Part shown: in pieces, positions 27,679 to 35,775 of the stretch
How the letters are laid out: every line of letters begins with the position of its first letter
Numbering within the stretch: position 1 is the stretch's first letter
NCBI GenBank assembly: GCA_017527065.1
Contig: JAFXQO010000060.1
Coordinates: 1-43,887 of the forward strand
Direction: 5' to 3'
DNA length: 43,887 bases
Source: Clostridia bacterium
Lineage (GTDB): Bacteria; Bacillota; Clostridia; Christensenellales; Aristaeellaceae
Notes under the pieces: generated by a model
What the model was told of the DNA's origin: nothing
Seen by the model: the letters and a program-made list of their open reading frames with translations, nothing else
Database searches by the model: none
Program-made: the position numbers and the translations under genes

Positions 27679-28680
27679 TCATCCGGGAAATCTGTTGAAC
27701 CAGGCCCTCTCTTCAAAGGCGCGCTTCTTCGGCTGCGCCGCTTCCTCTTCGGCTATGCCGACCGGAAGGACGCAAACCAGTTCGTATCCGTCCGGCACGC
27801 CGAGGATCTTTGCCATTTTGTCCCCGATCCGGTCCGCGTCGGTAATGTGGCCTTCGTACCAGCAGCTGCGATATCCCAGCGCCGTGATGGCCAGCAGCAT
27901 GTTTTCGATGGCGGCGGCGTAATCCTGGGTGGCGAAGCACCGGTCACGGTAGGCGATGATTCGCCGGGTCAGCACGCAGATCACGGCCGGCGCCGTCTCC
28001 GCCACCGGCGGGTCGATCACGGCCCTGAGCTTTGACAGCGTTTCGGGATCATCCACGGCGATCAGGCTGGTGGTCTGCTTGTTGCAGCCGGACGGCGCCG
28101 CCAGCCCCGCCTCCATGATGGCCGTGAGATGCTCTCTCGGCACGGCGTCCGGTTTGTATCCGCCGCGATAGCTGCGCCGGGAGAGGATCAGCCGCAGAAG
28201 CGACGCCGAATCATTCAAGGGCATAACGTAGATCTGGCAGGGGTTTTCATCGCCCCACACCGCCGGAATGACTTCCAGCTCCATAAAGCCCATGGCCTGG
28301 TAAAAACGGTTTGTCTCGTCGTAGTCGGCGTAGTAGCCCATCGCCACGGTCTTCACCTGCATCAGCGCGTATCCCAGCCTGATGGCATGGCTCTTCGCGG
28401 CCTTAAAAAGGGCCTTCCCCACGCCGTGACGGTGGTATTCCTTCAACACGCCCATGACCGCGAGCTCAACGGTTTCCCGGCCCGTCTCTTTCAGGCAAAG
28501 GAACCCGACGGGACGGGATTCCGCAAAGGCCGCAAAGCAGATGAGTTCACGGCTGTCGCGTATGTACGCTTCCCTCGTTTCAGTCACCTCGAACCAATCC
28601 GTCAGCGCCTCAAGGACAGTCCGGACGATTTGCTCCTTCTCCCCGGGCGCTTCGATCATCTTCACAAAACACTGATCCAT
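27679..28680 (-). CDS. GNAT acetyltransferase fused to a nitroreductase-family domain
   Basis: A 333-residue fusion. Residues 1 to about 155 are a GNAT domain (VMGVLKEYHRHGVGKALFKAA is the acetyl-CoA-binding motif A; NRFYQAMGF is motif B). Residues about 160-333 are a nitroreductase-like FMN protein (LILSRRSYRGGYK, then LAAPSGCNKQT, and a late GYRSCWYEG loop). The start at 28680 follows GCGAGGTG; the longer frame would begin inside the promoter. It is the first gene of the minus-strand cluster. Unlike stand-alone nitroreductases it is probably the paired module for one small-molecule substrate, but which is not visible. Confidence 0.88.
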   Translation of the reverse strand: MDQCFVKMIEAPGEKEQIVRTVLEALTDWFEVTETREAYIRDSRELICFAAFAESRPVGFLCLKETGRETVELAVMGVLKEYHRHGVGKALFKAAKSHAIRLGYALMQVKTVAMGYYADYDETNRFYQAMGFMELEVIPAVWGDENPCQIYVMPLNDSASLLRLILSRRSYRGGYKPDAVPREHLTAIMEAGLAAPSGCNKQTTSLIAVDDPETLSKLRAVIDPPVAETAPAVICVLTRRIIAYRDRCFATQDYAAAIENMLLAITALGYRSCWYEGHITDADRIGDKMAKILGVPDGYELVCVLPVGIAEEEAAQPKKRAFEERAWFNRFPG

Positions 28681-28723
28681 GTTCACACCTCGCCATTGAT
28701 GTTTGATTTTGTCACCTAAAGCT

Positions 28724-28752
28724 ATTATACTGAATGAGCCGTAAAAAAACAA
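28724..28752 (-). promoter_or_regulatory. Promoter of the GNAT-nitroreductase cluster
   Basis: On the minus strand: TTGTTT (28752-28747), a 17-bp spacer, and TATAAT (28729-28724). It is divergent from the promoter at 28812-28840, so the two GNAT-fusion transcripts share a 120-bp control region. Confidence 0.75.
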
Positions 28753-28811
28753 GTGCCGAAGCAGTCCCGCAGGACAGCCCGCGATAAAAATGACAAACCT
28801 GAAGGAAAAAC

Positions 28812-28840
28812 TGGACAGCGGCGGCGTCGTGTGGTATAGT
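28812..28840 (+). promoter_or_regulatory. Promoter of the GNAT-pyrophosphatase-like gene
   Basis: TGGACA (28812-28817), a 17-bp spacer, and TATAGT (28835-28840). The start codon at 28872 follows AAGGGAAGCGG. Confidence 0.75.
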
Positions 28841-28871
28841 CAGATTATAAAATGTAAAGGGAAGCGGATAA

Positions 28872-29663
28872 ATGAAAATCACGGAGTACTTCGCCGGCGG
28901 CGAGCAGGAGCGCTGGCTTAACCAGATCAAACGCGCCGACTGGCGCGGCGGCCAGTATCTGTATGAGCTGCTCCGGGACCATCGGCTGAAGGAGCTGTAC
29001 GGAGAGAAGACCGACGTCCTCCTGCTCACGGACGGCGAAAAGCTGCTGTCTTTCTGCACCTACGCGGAGCGGGACGATATCCCTGATCCCGCGCTGACGC
29101 CCTGGGTCGGATTTGTCTATACCTTCCCGGAATACCGAGGAAAGCGGCGGATGGGCAAACTCCTTGAGCGCGCCTATGCGCTGGCGAAGGCCGACGGATA
29201 CGATTGCCTCTATATCTGCACCCGTGAAGAAGGCCTGTATGAGAAATACGGATGCGTTTTCTGGAAGATGATGAAGGATATGGAGGGCGAGGACAGCAGC
29301 GTCTTCCGGCTGCCAATCGTCAGGAAGGATTACAGCGGCATCCTGGGCAAAACCGTCGGCGGCACGATTGACCGTCCCCTCGGCAGCGCGCACCCGAGGC
29401 ATCCGGACATGATCTATCCGATCAACTACGGCTATGTCGACGGGGTCATGGCCGGAGACGGCGCGGAGCAGGACGTCTATGTGTTCGGCGCATCAGAGCC
29501 GATCCGGACGTTCACCGGAAAGGTTGTCGCCGTCCTGCACAGGCTGAACGACTGCGAGGACAAATGGATCGTCAGCGTTGACGGCGCGACGCCCGACAGG
29601 GATACGATCCTGCGAACCGTCGACTTCCAGGAACAGTATTACATGGGAGAACTTTACATGTGA
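28872..29663 (+). CDS. GNAT acetyltransferase fused to an inorganic-pyrophosphatase-like domain
   Basis: A 263-residue fusion. Residues 1 to about 145 are a GNAT domain (VYTFPEYRGKRRMGKLLERA motif A, YEKYGCVFW motif B). Residues about 155-263 resemble the small single-domain 'inorganic pyrophosphatase' proteins of clostridia: GTIDRPLGSAHPRHPDMIYP, then NYGYV, AGDGAEQDVYVFG and a C-terminal FQEQYY. The acidic metal-binding motif is partly kept (GDGAEQD in place of DGDPLD). This half could hydrolyse a phosphoanhydride or simply bind a phosphate ligand. It is divergent from the other two GNAT fusions and 51 bases before a GH3 gene. Confidence 0.82.
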   Translation: MKITEYFAGGEQERWLNQIKRADWRGGQYLYELLRDHRLKELYGEKTDVLLLTDGEKLLSFCTYAERDDIPDPALTPWVGFVYTFPEYRGKRRMGKLLERAYALAKADGYDCLYICTREEGLYEKYGCVFWKMMKDMEGEDSSVFRLPIVRKDYSGILGKTVGGTIDRPLGSAHPRHPDMIYPINYGYVDGVMAGDGAEQDVYVFGASEPIRTFTGKVVAVLHRLNDCEDKWIVSVDGATPDRDTILRTVDFQEQYYMGELYM

Positions 29664-29714
29664 GCGGTTAAATTGACACATAACCACCACAGGAAAGAAA
29701 GGGAGGAACACTCA

Positions 29715-32309
29715 ATGGCGAAGATCTACGCGACCACAGACCCGGCCGTCAGCCGCCGGGAAATCGAGAACGGCGAACGCGCGCGGGCCATCGCGCCGCA
29801 AGGCATGGTGCTCCTGGAAAACAACGGCGCTCTGCCTCTGCGGGGCGCAACCGGGAAGATCGCCCTGTACGGGAACGGCGTCCGCCGCACGGTGAAGGGC
29901 GGCACAGGCTCCGGCGACGTCAACAGCCGGGACGTCGTCAACGTGGAACAGGGACTGGAAGCGGCCGGCTTCACCATCGTCACCAAGGACTGGATCGACC
30001 GGGAGATGAAGAACTTCGAGGACGCCCAGCGCGCCTGGTCCGAAGAGATGGCGGAGGAATTCAGGAAGCTGGGCAAGGCCGCCATCATGAAGCTGTTCAG
30101 CAACCCCTTCCGCGACCCCGCCATCGTGCCCGTGGAGGATGCCGACCTCGTGCCCGGCGAGGCGGACACGGCGATCTACGTGCTGTCGCGCAACTCCGGC
30201 GAGGGCCGGGACCGGCGCGACCTGCCGGGCGAATACGAGCTGTTCGACGCCGAAATCGACGCGATCCGCAAAATCGCTTCCGCCTATGAAAAGACCATTC
30301 TGGTGCTCAACGTGGGCAGCGTGATCGACATGCGGGCGCTGAAGGCCATCGACGGGCTGGACGCGATCCTTCTGATGAGCCAGGCCGGCAATTTCGGCGG
30401 CTACGCCCTGGCCGACGCGCTGACGGGCAAGGTCTCCCCCAGCGGCCGCCTGACCACCACCTGGGCTGTCAACTACGGGGACTATCCCTGCGCGGACACC
30501 TTCAGCCACCGCAACGGGGACCTGGACGACGAGTACTACACCGAAGGCGTTTACGTGGGCTACCGGTATTTCGACACCTTCAACATCGCCCCGCAGTATC
30601 CCTTCGGCTACGGCAAGTCCTACACCGACTTTACGATGGAATTGACGGATGTATCCGCGGACGAGGAAAGCGTGCGCCTGCTGGTCAAAGTTGCCAACAC
30701 CGGAAAGCTGCCCGGCCGCGAGGTGGTTGAGGTCTATTATTCCGCGCCGGACGGGGCGCTCGAGAAGCCCTATCAGGAGCTGGCCGGCTTCGGGAAGACA
30801 AAGGAGCTCGCCCCCGGCGAATCCGAAACGCTGACCATCTGCTATCCCACCCGCAGCATGGCGAGCTACGACGCGCAAAAGGCCGCCTGGGTGCTGGAAA
30901 AGGGAACCTACTATGTCCGCTTCGGCGCGCATTCCCGCGCCACCTCCGTCGCGGCGGCGCTGACGCTGGAGGGCGACGCCGTGACCGAGCAGCTTCAAAA
31001 CATGCTGCCGCTGGACTGCGAGATGACTCTCCTGAGCAAGAAAGGCGTCGCGCCCTACAGCTATCCCGGCGAGGCGGAGGAAAAGGCGAAGGCCAGGGTC
31101 TTCCGGCTGGACGCGGGGAAGATCAAGACCCATACGACCGTCTACCAGGGCGCGCCCCAGGCGCTGCCCAAGACGGACAAGGCGGAAAAGATCACCCTGC
31201 AGGATGTCAGGGACGGCAAGGCGACGCTGGACGAGCTGGTCAGCCAGCTGACGCCCTTCGAGCTGGCCACGCTGTGCGTGGGCGCGTCGCGCGGGGGCTT
31301 CTTCGACGGCGGCCCGCAGATCGGCGCGGCCTCCGCCGTGTGTCCGGGCGCGGCCGGCGACACGACCTCTCTGCTGACGGCGGACCGGGGCGTGCGCAAC
31401 CTGATCATGCCGGACGGCCCGGCCGGTCTGAGGCTGACCCCCGCCTTCAAGGTGGACGAAAAGGGCACGGTGTACGCCCTGGGCGCGCCCTTCCCCGGCT
31501 TTGAACTGCTGGAGGCGCTGGCGGCAGACAAGCCAGAGATCCCCGCAGACGCGACGGCTTATTACCAGTACACCACGGCGATCCCCATCGCCACGCTGCT
31601 GGCCCAGACCTGGGACGAGGCGGCCATCGAGGCCGCGGGCGACATCGTGGGCGGCGAGATGGAGCTCTTCGGCTGCGACCTGTGGCTCGCGCCGGGCATG
31701 AACATCCATCGCAATCCGCTTTGCGGGCGCAATTTCGAGTATTATTCCGAGGACCCGCTGCTGGCGGGCAAGTGCGCCGCCGCGGACACGCGGGGCGTTC
31801 AGAAGCACAGGAGCGCCGGCACGACCATCAAGCATTTCGCGTTCAACAACCAGGAGGACAACCGGAACCACGTCAACGCCCATATCGACGAGCGCGCGAT
31901 CCGCGAAATCTACCTGAAGGGCTTTGAAATCGCCGTGCGCGAGGCCCAGCCCAAGGCCATCATGACCTCCTACAACCTGATCAACGGCGAGCACACCGCC
32001 AACAGCAGCCAGCTGATCGACCGGATCGCCCGCGACGAGTGGGGGTTCGAGGGCATCGTGATGACCGACTGGGGCACCACCGGCGGCATGGGTGGGGGCC
32101 AGCCGTTCAAATACGGCGATTCCTGCGCCTCCGGCTGCGTGAAGGCGGGCAACGACCTGACCATGCCCGGCAGCGACAGGGATGTGAACGACATTCTGGA
32201 CGCCCTCGGCAAGAAGGACGGCGAAACGCCCTATCCGCTGAGCTTGGGCGAGCTGCAGGCCTGCGCGAAGCGGCTGCTGAAGCTGATCATGCAGATGGAA
32301 AGGGACTGA
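29715..32309 (+). CDS. GH3 beta-glucosidase with inverted domain order, second paralogue
   Basis: An 864-residue protein without a signal peptide. As in the minus-strand paralogue, the alpha/beta domain comes first (residues about 20-300), then the fibronectin-III-like domain (about 310-420). The TIM barrel follows (about 500-860) with MPDGPAGLRL, NIHRNPLCGRNFEYYSEDPLL, KHFAFN and nucleophile Asp785 in GIVMTDWGTTGG. It lacks the extra C-terminal beta-rich tail. GGGAGG lies nine bases before the ATG at 29715; a longer frame from 29673 would start at an unsupported TTG. The two paralogues flank the GNAT-fusion cluster in opposite orientation. Similar in domain plan, they clearly differ in sequence, so separate substrates are likely. 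Confidence 0.92.
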   Translation: MAKIYATTDPAVSRREIENGERARAIAPQGMVLLENNGALPLRGATGKIALYGNGVRRTVKGGTGSGDVNSRDVVNVEQGLEAAGFTIVTKDWIDREMKNFEDAQRAWSEEMAEEFRKLGKAAIMKLFSNPFRDPAIVPVEDADLVPGEADTAIYVLSRNSGEGRDRRDLPGEYELFDAEIDAIRKIASAYEKTILVLNVGSVIDMRALKAIDGLDAILLMSQAGNFGGYALADALTGKVSPSGRLTTTWAVNYGDYPCADTFSHRNGDLDDEYYTEGVYVGYRYFDTFNIAPQYPFGYGKSYTDFTMELTDVSADEESVRLLVKVANTGKLPGREVVEVYYSAPDGALEKPYQELAGFGKTKELAPGESETLTICYPTRSMASYDAQKAAWVLEKGTYYVRFGAHSRATSVAAALTLEGDAVTEQLQNMLPLDCEMTLLSKKGVAPYSYPGEAEEKAKARVFRLDAGKIKTHTTVYQGAPQALPKTDKAEKITLQDVRDGKATLDELVSQLTPFELATLCVGASRGGFFDGGPQIGAASAVCPGAAGDTTSLLTADRGVRNLIMPDGPAGLRLTPAFKVDEKGTVYALGAPFPGFELLEALAADKPEIPADATAYYQYTTAIPIATLLAQTWDEAAIEAAGDIVGGEMELFGCDLWLAPGMNIHRNPLCGRNFEYYSEDPLLAGKCAAADTRGVQKHRSAGTTIKHFAFNNQEDNRNHVNAHIDERAIREIYLKGFEIAVREAQPKAIMTSYNLINGEHTANSSQLIDRIARDEWGFEGIVMTDWGTTGGMGGGQPFKYGDSCASGCVKAGNDLTMPGSDRDVNDILDALGKKDGETPYPLSLGELQACAKRLLKLIMQMERD

Positions 32310-32501
32310 CCTTTCCGGACGGGCGATGGCCCGCAGGACGATGAATAAACGGTGAATTTATGAACAGGCCGCCTTTTGAAGTAGTTTCTCTGAAAAACGG
32401 CGCTCCCTTCACGCTCAGCGCCGGGAAGCCGCTTCAAATGGCGGCCATGATTCACCAGAGCCTCACGAAGACGCGAAGAGGCGTCAGGAGGATTGAAGAA
32501 A

Positions 32502-33182
32502 ATGGACAGACCGGTCACGACACTGTTTATGCTGGTATCCGTAGACGGAAAAATCAGCACAGGCGCAACGGACGACTTGGATGTGGACCAGGATTTTCCC
32601 CATATCGCCGGGCTGAGGGAGGGCCTGCACCAGTACTATGAAATCGAACAGACCACAGATCTGTGGTCTTTCAACACGGGACGGGTACAGGCAAAAATGG
32701 GGGTCAACACAAGGGAAATGCCGGCAAAGACGCCGGTGTCCTTCGTCCTGCTGGACAACCGCCATCTCAACGAACACGGCGTCCGATACTTCTGCGCAAG
32801 ATCAGAGCGATTCGTCCTGATCACGTCAAACAGGGATCATCCGGCTTTCGGCGTCAACGAGGATAACCTTCATATCCTCTATCAGGAAAAGGTTTCACTC
32901 AAGGACGCGTTGACGCGGCTTAAAAGACAATTCGGCTGCGAGCGGCTTACGGTTCAGTCCGGCGGGACCGTGAACGGTTTGTTTCTGCGTGAAAAACTGT
33001 TTGATTATGTGGACATCGTCGTCGCGCCGGCGCTGATCGGCGGAAAGGATACGGCCACGCTGGTTGACGGGCCTTCATTGCGGGCAAAAGAAGAATTATC
33101 CCAACTGGGGGTGCTGCGGCTGATCGAAGCCAGTGACTTACAGGATTCCTATGTGCGGCTGCGCTATCAGGTGATCGGCTGA
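32502..33182 (+). CDS. RibD C-terminal/dihydrofolate reductase-like protein
   Basis: A 226-residue Rossmann-type reductase. The start TLFMLVSVDGKIST and the later block ERLTVQSGGTVNGLFLREKL, DYVDIVVAPALIGGKDTATL are the RibD_C signature (NADPH-dependent reduction of a pteridine- or riboflavin-type precursor). No deaminase domain is attached and no other riboflavin genes are nearby, so it is one of the stand-alone paralogues of unknown substrate. The ATG at 32502 has AGGAGG ten bases upstream. The 192-bp gap before it carries no supported gene. Confidence 0.88.
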   Translation: MDRPVTTLFMLVSVDGKISTGATDDLDVDQDFPHIAGLREGLHQYYEIEQTTDLWSFNTGRVQAKMGVNTREMPAKTPVSFVLLDNRHLNEHGVRYFCARSERFVLITSNRDHPAFGVNEDNLHILYQEKVSLKDALTRLKRQFGCERLTVQSGGTVNGLFLREKLFDYVDIVVAPALIGGKDTATLVDGPSLRAKEELSQLGVLRLIEASDLQDSYVRLRYQVIG

Positions 33183-33239
33183 CAGGCGCCCGCGAAAAAC
33201 GGCTGAGAAACAGAAAGCAGATGTTTTAGGAGAATCCTT

Positions 33240-33899
33240 ATGTGCTGCCGGTATTGGACGGATGAATCCCCGGAAATCCGGGAGATCGTTGAAGAAATGA
33301 ATAAATCGCCCCTCGTGAGCAAATGGCAGAGGACCACGGGGAATACGGCGTATGGAGAGATCAAGCCGACCAATGTCGTGCCGGTCATTGCCTCCGACAG
33401 GTCCGGACAGAAGAAAGTCTTTCCGATGAAGTGGGGCTTTACCGGCCAGTCGCTGCTGCTCAATGCCCGCGTGGAGACCGCGCCGGTCAAAGCGACGTTC
33501 AAAGAAGCATGGGCGTCTCACCGCTGCATCGTTCCGGCAACCTGCTATTTTGACTGGCAGCATGTCATTGGAAATGACGGAAAGAAACGGACCGGTGATA
33601 AATACATGTTCCGGCCCAGGGGCAGTTCGATGACATGGCTGTGCGGGCTTTACAGGATAGAAGATGGCTTGCCGGTGTTTGTGATACTGACGCGCGAGGC
33701 GAGTGAAGAGATACGGTCCATCCATGACCGGATGCCGCTGATCATGCCGGATGAGTATGTGGATGAATGGATCAGGCCGGACGCAAAGCCGGAGGAACTT
33801 ATTGACGTTGCGCTGACCGGGATGGTCTATGAGAAGGTCGCAGGCAACCCGGATGATACGGAGACGATCGTTCAGCTGAGCATGCTCGAGGACGTTTAA
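33240..33899 (+). CDS. SRAP/HMCES-type abasic-site-processing protein
   Basis: A 219-residue protein. The catalytic Cys2 is exposed at the start (MCCRYW), as the family uses it to form a thiazolidine crosslink with abasic sites in single-stranded DNA. NARVET, RCIVPATCYFDWQ and HDRMPLIM match the other active-site blocks. The usual Glu of the 'YEW' block is Asp here (FDW), a conservative change. AGGAGAATCCTT precedes the ATG. It follows the RibD-like gene by 57 bases. It protects stalled forks in other bacteria; that role here is inferred. Confidence 0.93.
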   Translation: MCCRYWTDESPEIREIVEEMNKSPLVSKWQRTTGNTAYGEIKPTNVVPVIASDRSGQKKVFPMKWGFTGQSLLLNARVETAPVKATFKEAWASHRCIVPATCYFDWQHVIGNDGKKRTGDKYMFRPRGSSMTWLCGLYRIEDGLPVFVILTREASEEIRSIHDRMPLIMPDEYVDEWIRPDAKPEELIDVALTGMVYEKVAGNPDDTETIVQLSMLEDV

Positions 33900-33916
33900 A
33901 ACAGAGCATAGAAAAA

Positions 33917-33970
33917 GCCCGCCAGCCCGGCTCGGATGGTTCCCGGCCGCAGCCCGGCGGGCTGTCGTTT
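33917..33970. terminator. Terminator between the SRAP gene and the UDP-sugar operon
   Basis: GCCCGCC (33917-33923) pairs with GGCGGGC (33956-33962), with GC-rich inner pairing. TGTCGTTTT follows on the plus strand and CTTTTTC on the minus strand, so it probably ends both convergent transcripts. Confidence 0.8.
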
Positions 33971-33977
33971 TGCCATT

Positions 33978-35039
33978 TTATTTGTAGTATTCGGCGTACC
34001 ATTCGGCAAAGGCCCTCAGGCCCTCCCGGATGCCGATCTTCGGTGTGAAGCCGTAGTCGCGTTCCAGCGCCTCGGAATCGGCATAGGTCACGGGGACGTC
34101 GCCCGCCTGCATGCCGACCAGCTCCCGGTGGCCCTCAAAATCGTAATCCGCCGGCAGCACCCCGGCGCGGACCAATTCCTCCTGGAGCGTGCTTATATAA
34201 TCGAGCAGGTTTTCCGGCTGTCCGCCGCCGATGTTATACACGGCGTAGGGCGGGATCGGCAGGCCGTCTTCGCCGTTCTTCTTCTCCGGCGCGCCCTGCA
34301 TCACCCGATAGACGCCCTCCACGATATCGTCGATGAAGGTAAAATCCCGGCGCATGTTGCCGTAGTTGAAAATCTGGATGGTCTTCCCGGCAACCAGCTT
34401 CTGTGTGGCGGAGTAATAGAACATATCCGGGCGGCCGGCCGGGCCGTATACCGTGAAGAAGCGGAGTCCTGTGGACGGGATGTTGTAGAGCTTGCTGTAG
34501 GCGTGGGCCAGCAGTTCATCGCTCTTTTTCGTCGCGGCATAGAGGCTCACCGGGTTGTCCACTTTGTCCTCGGTGCTGAACGGCACCTTCTTATTGCCGC
34601 CGTAGACCGAGGAACTGGAGGCGTACACCAGATGCTCCACGGGATTGTGGCGGCAGGCTTCCAGCAGGTTGTAAAAGCCGATGATGTTGCTCTCGATATA
34701 CACGTCCGGATGGTCGATGGAATACCGGACGCCTGCCTGCGCCGCCAGATTGACGACGACATCGAAACGGTAGGTCTGGAAAAGCTCATCCACCAGCTTC
34801 TTGTCCCCGATGGAGCCGCGAATGAAGACGTGCCGAACCGGCGACTGCTCCGCCGCCTTCTCCACAAGACCTAAGCGATACTCTTTCAGCGCCGGATCAT
34901 AATAATCGTTCATGTTGTCAAGGCTGACCACGGTCCCGCCGCTCATTTCCTTCAAAAGGCGCATTACCAGGTTTGCGCCGATGAAGCCGGGAGAGCCGGT
35001 TATCAGGATGGTTTTATTGTTCAGGTCAATTTTCTGCAT
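33978..35039 (-). CDS. UDP-glucuronate 4-epimerase-like NAD-dependent epimerase
   Basis: A 353-residue extended short-chain dehydrogenase. The NAD-binding loop is TGSPGFIGANL, with SPG in place of the common AAG. The catalytic Tyr/Lys are in SLYAATKKSDELLAH. NLAAQAGVRYSI and SSSSVYGGNKKVPF match the UDP-glucuronate/UDP-galacturonate epimerase subfamily, and the late FEYGDMRRDFTYI-like block appears as FNYGNMRRDFTFIDD. It is the last gene of the four-gene operon and overlaps the preceding gene by 14 bases. Expected reaction: UDP-GlcA to UDP-GalA and back. Confidence 0.9.
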   Translation of the reverse strand: MQKIDLNNKTILITGSPGFIGANLVMRLLKEMSGGTVVSLDNMNDYYDPALKEYRLGLVEKAAEQSPVRHVFIRGSIGDKKLVDELFQTYRFDVVVNLAAQAGVRYSIDHPDVYIESNIIGFYNLLEACRHNPVEHLVYASSSSVYGGNKKVPFSTEDKVDNPVSLYAATKKSDELLAHAYSKLYNIPSTGLRFFTVYGPAGRPDMFYYSATQKLVAGKTIQIFNYGNMRRDFTFIDDIVEGVYRVMQGAPEKKNGEDGLPIPPYAVYNIGGGQPENLLDYISTLQEELVRAGVLPADYDFEGHRELVGMQAGDVPVTYADSEALERDYGFTPKIGIREGLRAFAEWYAEYYK

Positions 35040-35775
35040 TTTCTTTTACTCCTTTATAGGTCGTTCTGATCCGCTCATAGCTCTCCAGGTTTCCGATATC
35101 GTATCTGCTTCCGGGCATCCTGTAGGCTTTCATGTTGGTTTTGCCGGAAAGCCACGCCGCGAAGCTGCCCGGCGCGTCGCAGCCGCAGCCCGCCTCCAGC
35201 GCCTCCGGAATCCTCAGAATATCCTCCGCCTTGTAGAAATAGAACGGCGGCACCGCCAGGCTGCCCTTCGGCTCTTTCGGCTTTTCCTCATAAGAAGTAA
35301 TCGCATTGGCCGCGTCTACGGTGATGATCGCCGTCCGCCGCTGCCGGGCCGGGTCGTTCTCCTCATAGCACATGACGCATGAGCAGTCATTGTCCAATCC
35401 AAACCGGATAAACGGCACGAGACTGAAATCCAGCACATTGTCGCCCGCAATGACCAGCGCGTCATCCCGGATACCCCGATGCTCAATGGCATACTGAATG
35501 TCCTTCACCGCGCCCAGCCGCGTATCGTTCGTACTGGTCCCATCGTCCACAACCGTGATGGGAAGGTCATGGGAGCCTGCCCAGGAATCGAAGTGGCCGT
35601 AGAGTTTGTGATTGCTGACGACCACATATTCCTCCACCAGCCCGGAAGTATGTATATCCTCTATGAGCCAGTCCAGTATGGTCTTTCCGCCAACTTCCAA
35701 TAAAGGTTTGGGAAAATTCTCCGTCAGCGGATACAGTCGGGTCGCGTAGCCTGCCGCCAGAATGATCGTTTTCAT
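35026..35775 (-). CDS. Sugar-1-phosphate nucleotidyltransferase
   Basis: A 249-residue nucleotidyltransferase with the N-terminal signature KTIILAAGYATRLYPLTENFPKPLLEVGG. VIAGDNVLDFS is the metal-binding segment and EEKP the sugar-binding one. The general class is RmlA/GalU-like; the exact sugar and nucleotide cannot be read. By context, after a galacturonokinase-like gene, a UDP-uronic-acid pyrophosphorylase is the best guess. Its ATG overlaps the stop of the kinase (ATGA), and its 3' end overlaps the epimerase start. Confidence 0.88.
   Translation of the reverse strand: MKTIILAAGYATRLYPLTENFPKPLLEVGGKTILDWLIEDIHTSGLVEEYVVVSNHKLYGHFDSWAGSHDLPITVVDDGTSTNDTRLGAVKDIQYAIEHRGIRDDALVIAGDNVLDFSLVPFIRFGLDNDCSCVMCYEENDPARQRRTAIITVDAANAITSYEEKPKEPKGSLAVPPFYFYKAEDILRIPEALEAGCGCDAPGSFAAWLSGKTNMKAYRMPGSRYDIGNLESYERIRTTYKGVKENAEN

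Noticed and set aside
32360-32641. A 93-codon plus-strand frame before and into the RibD-like gene
   Set aside because: No good ribosome site, and it overlaps the well-supported RibD-like gene in another frame with an Arg/Gly-rich end. Treated as chance.
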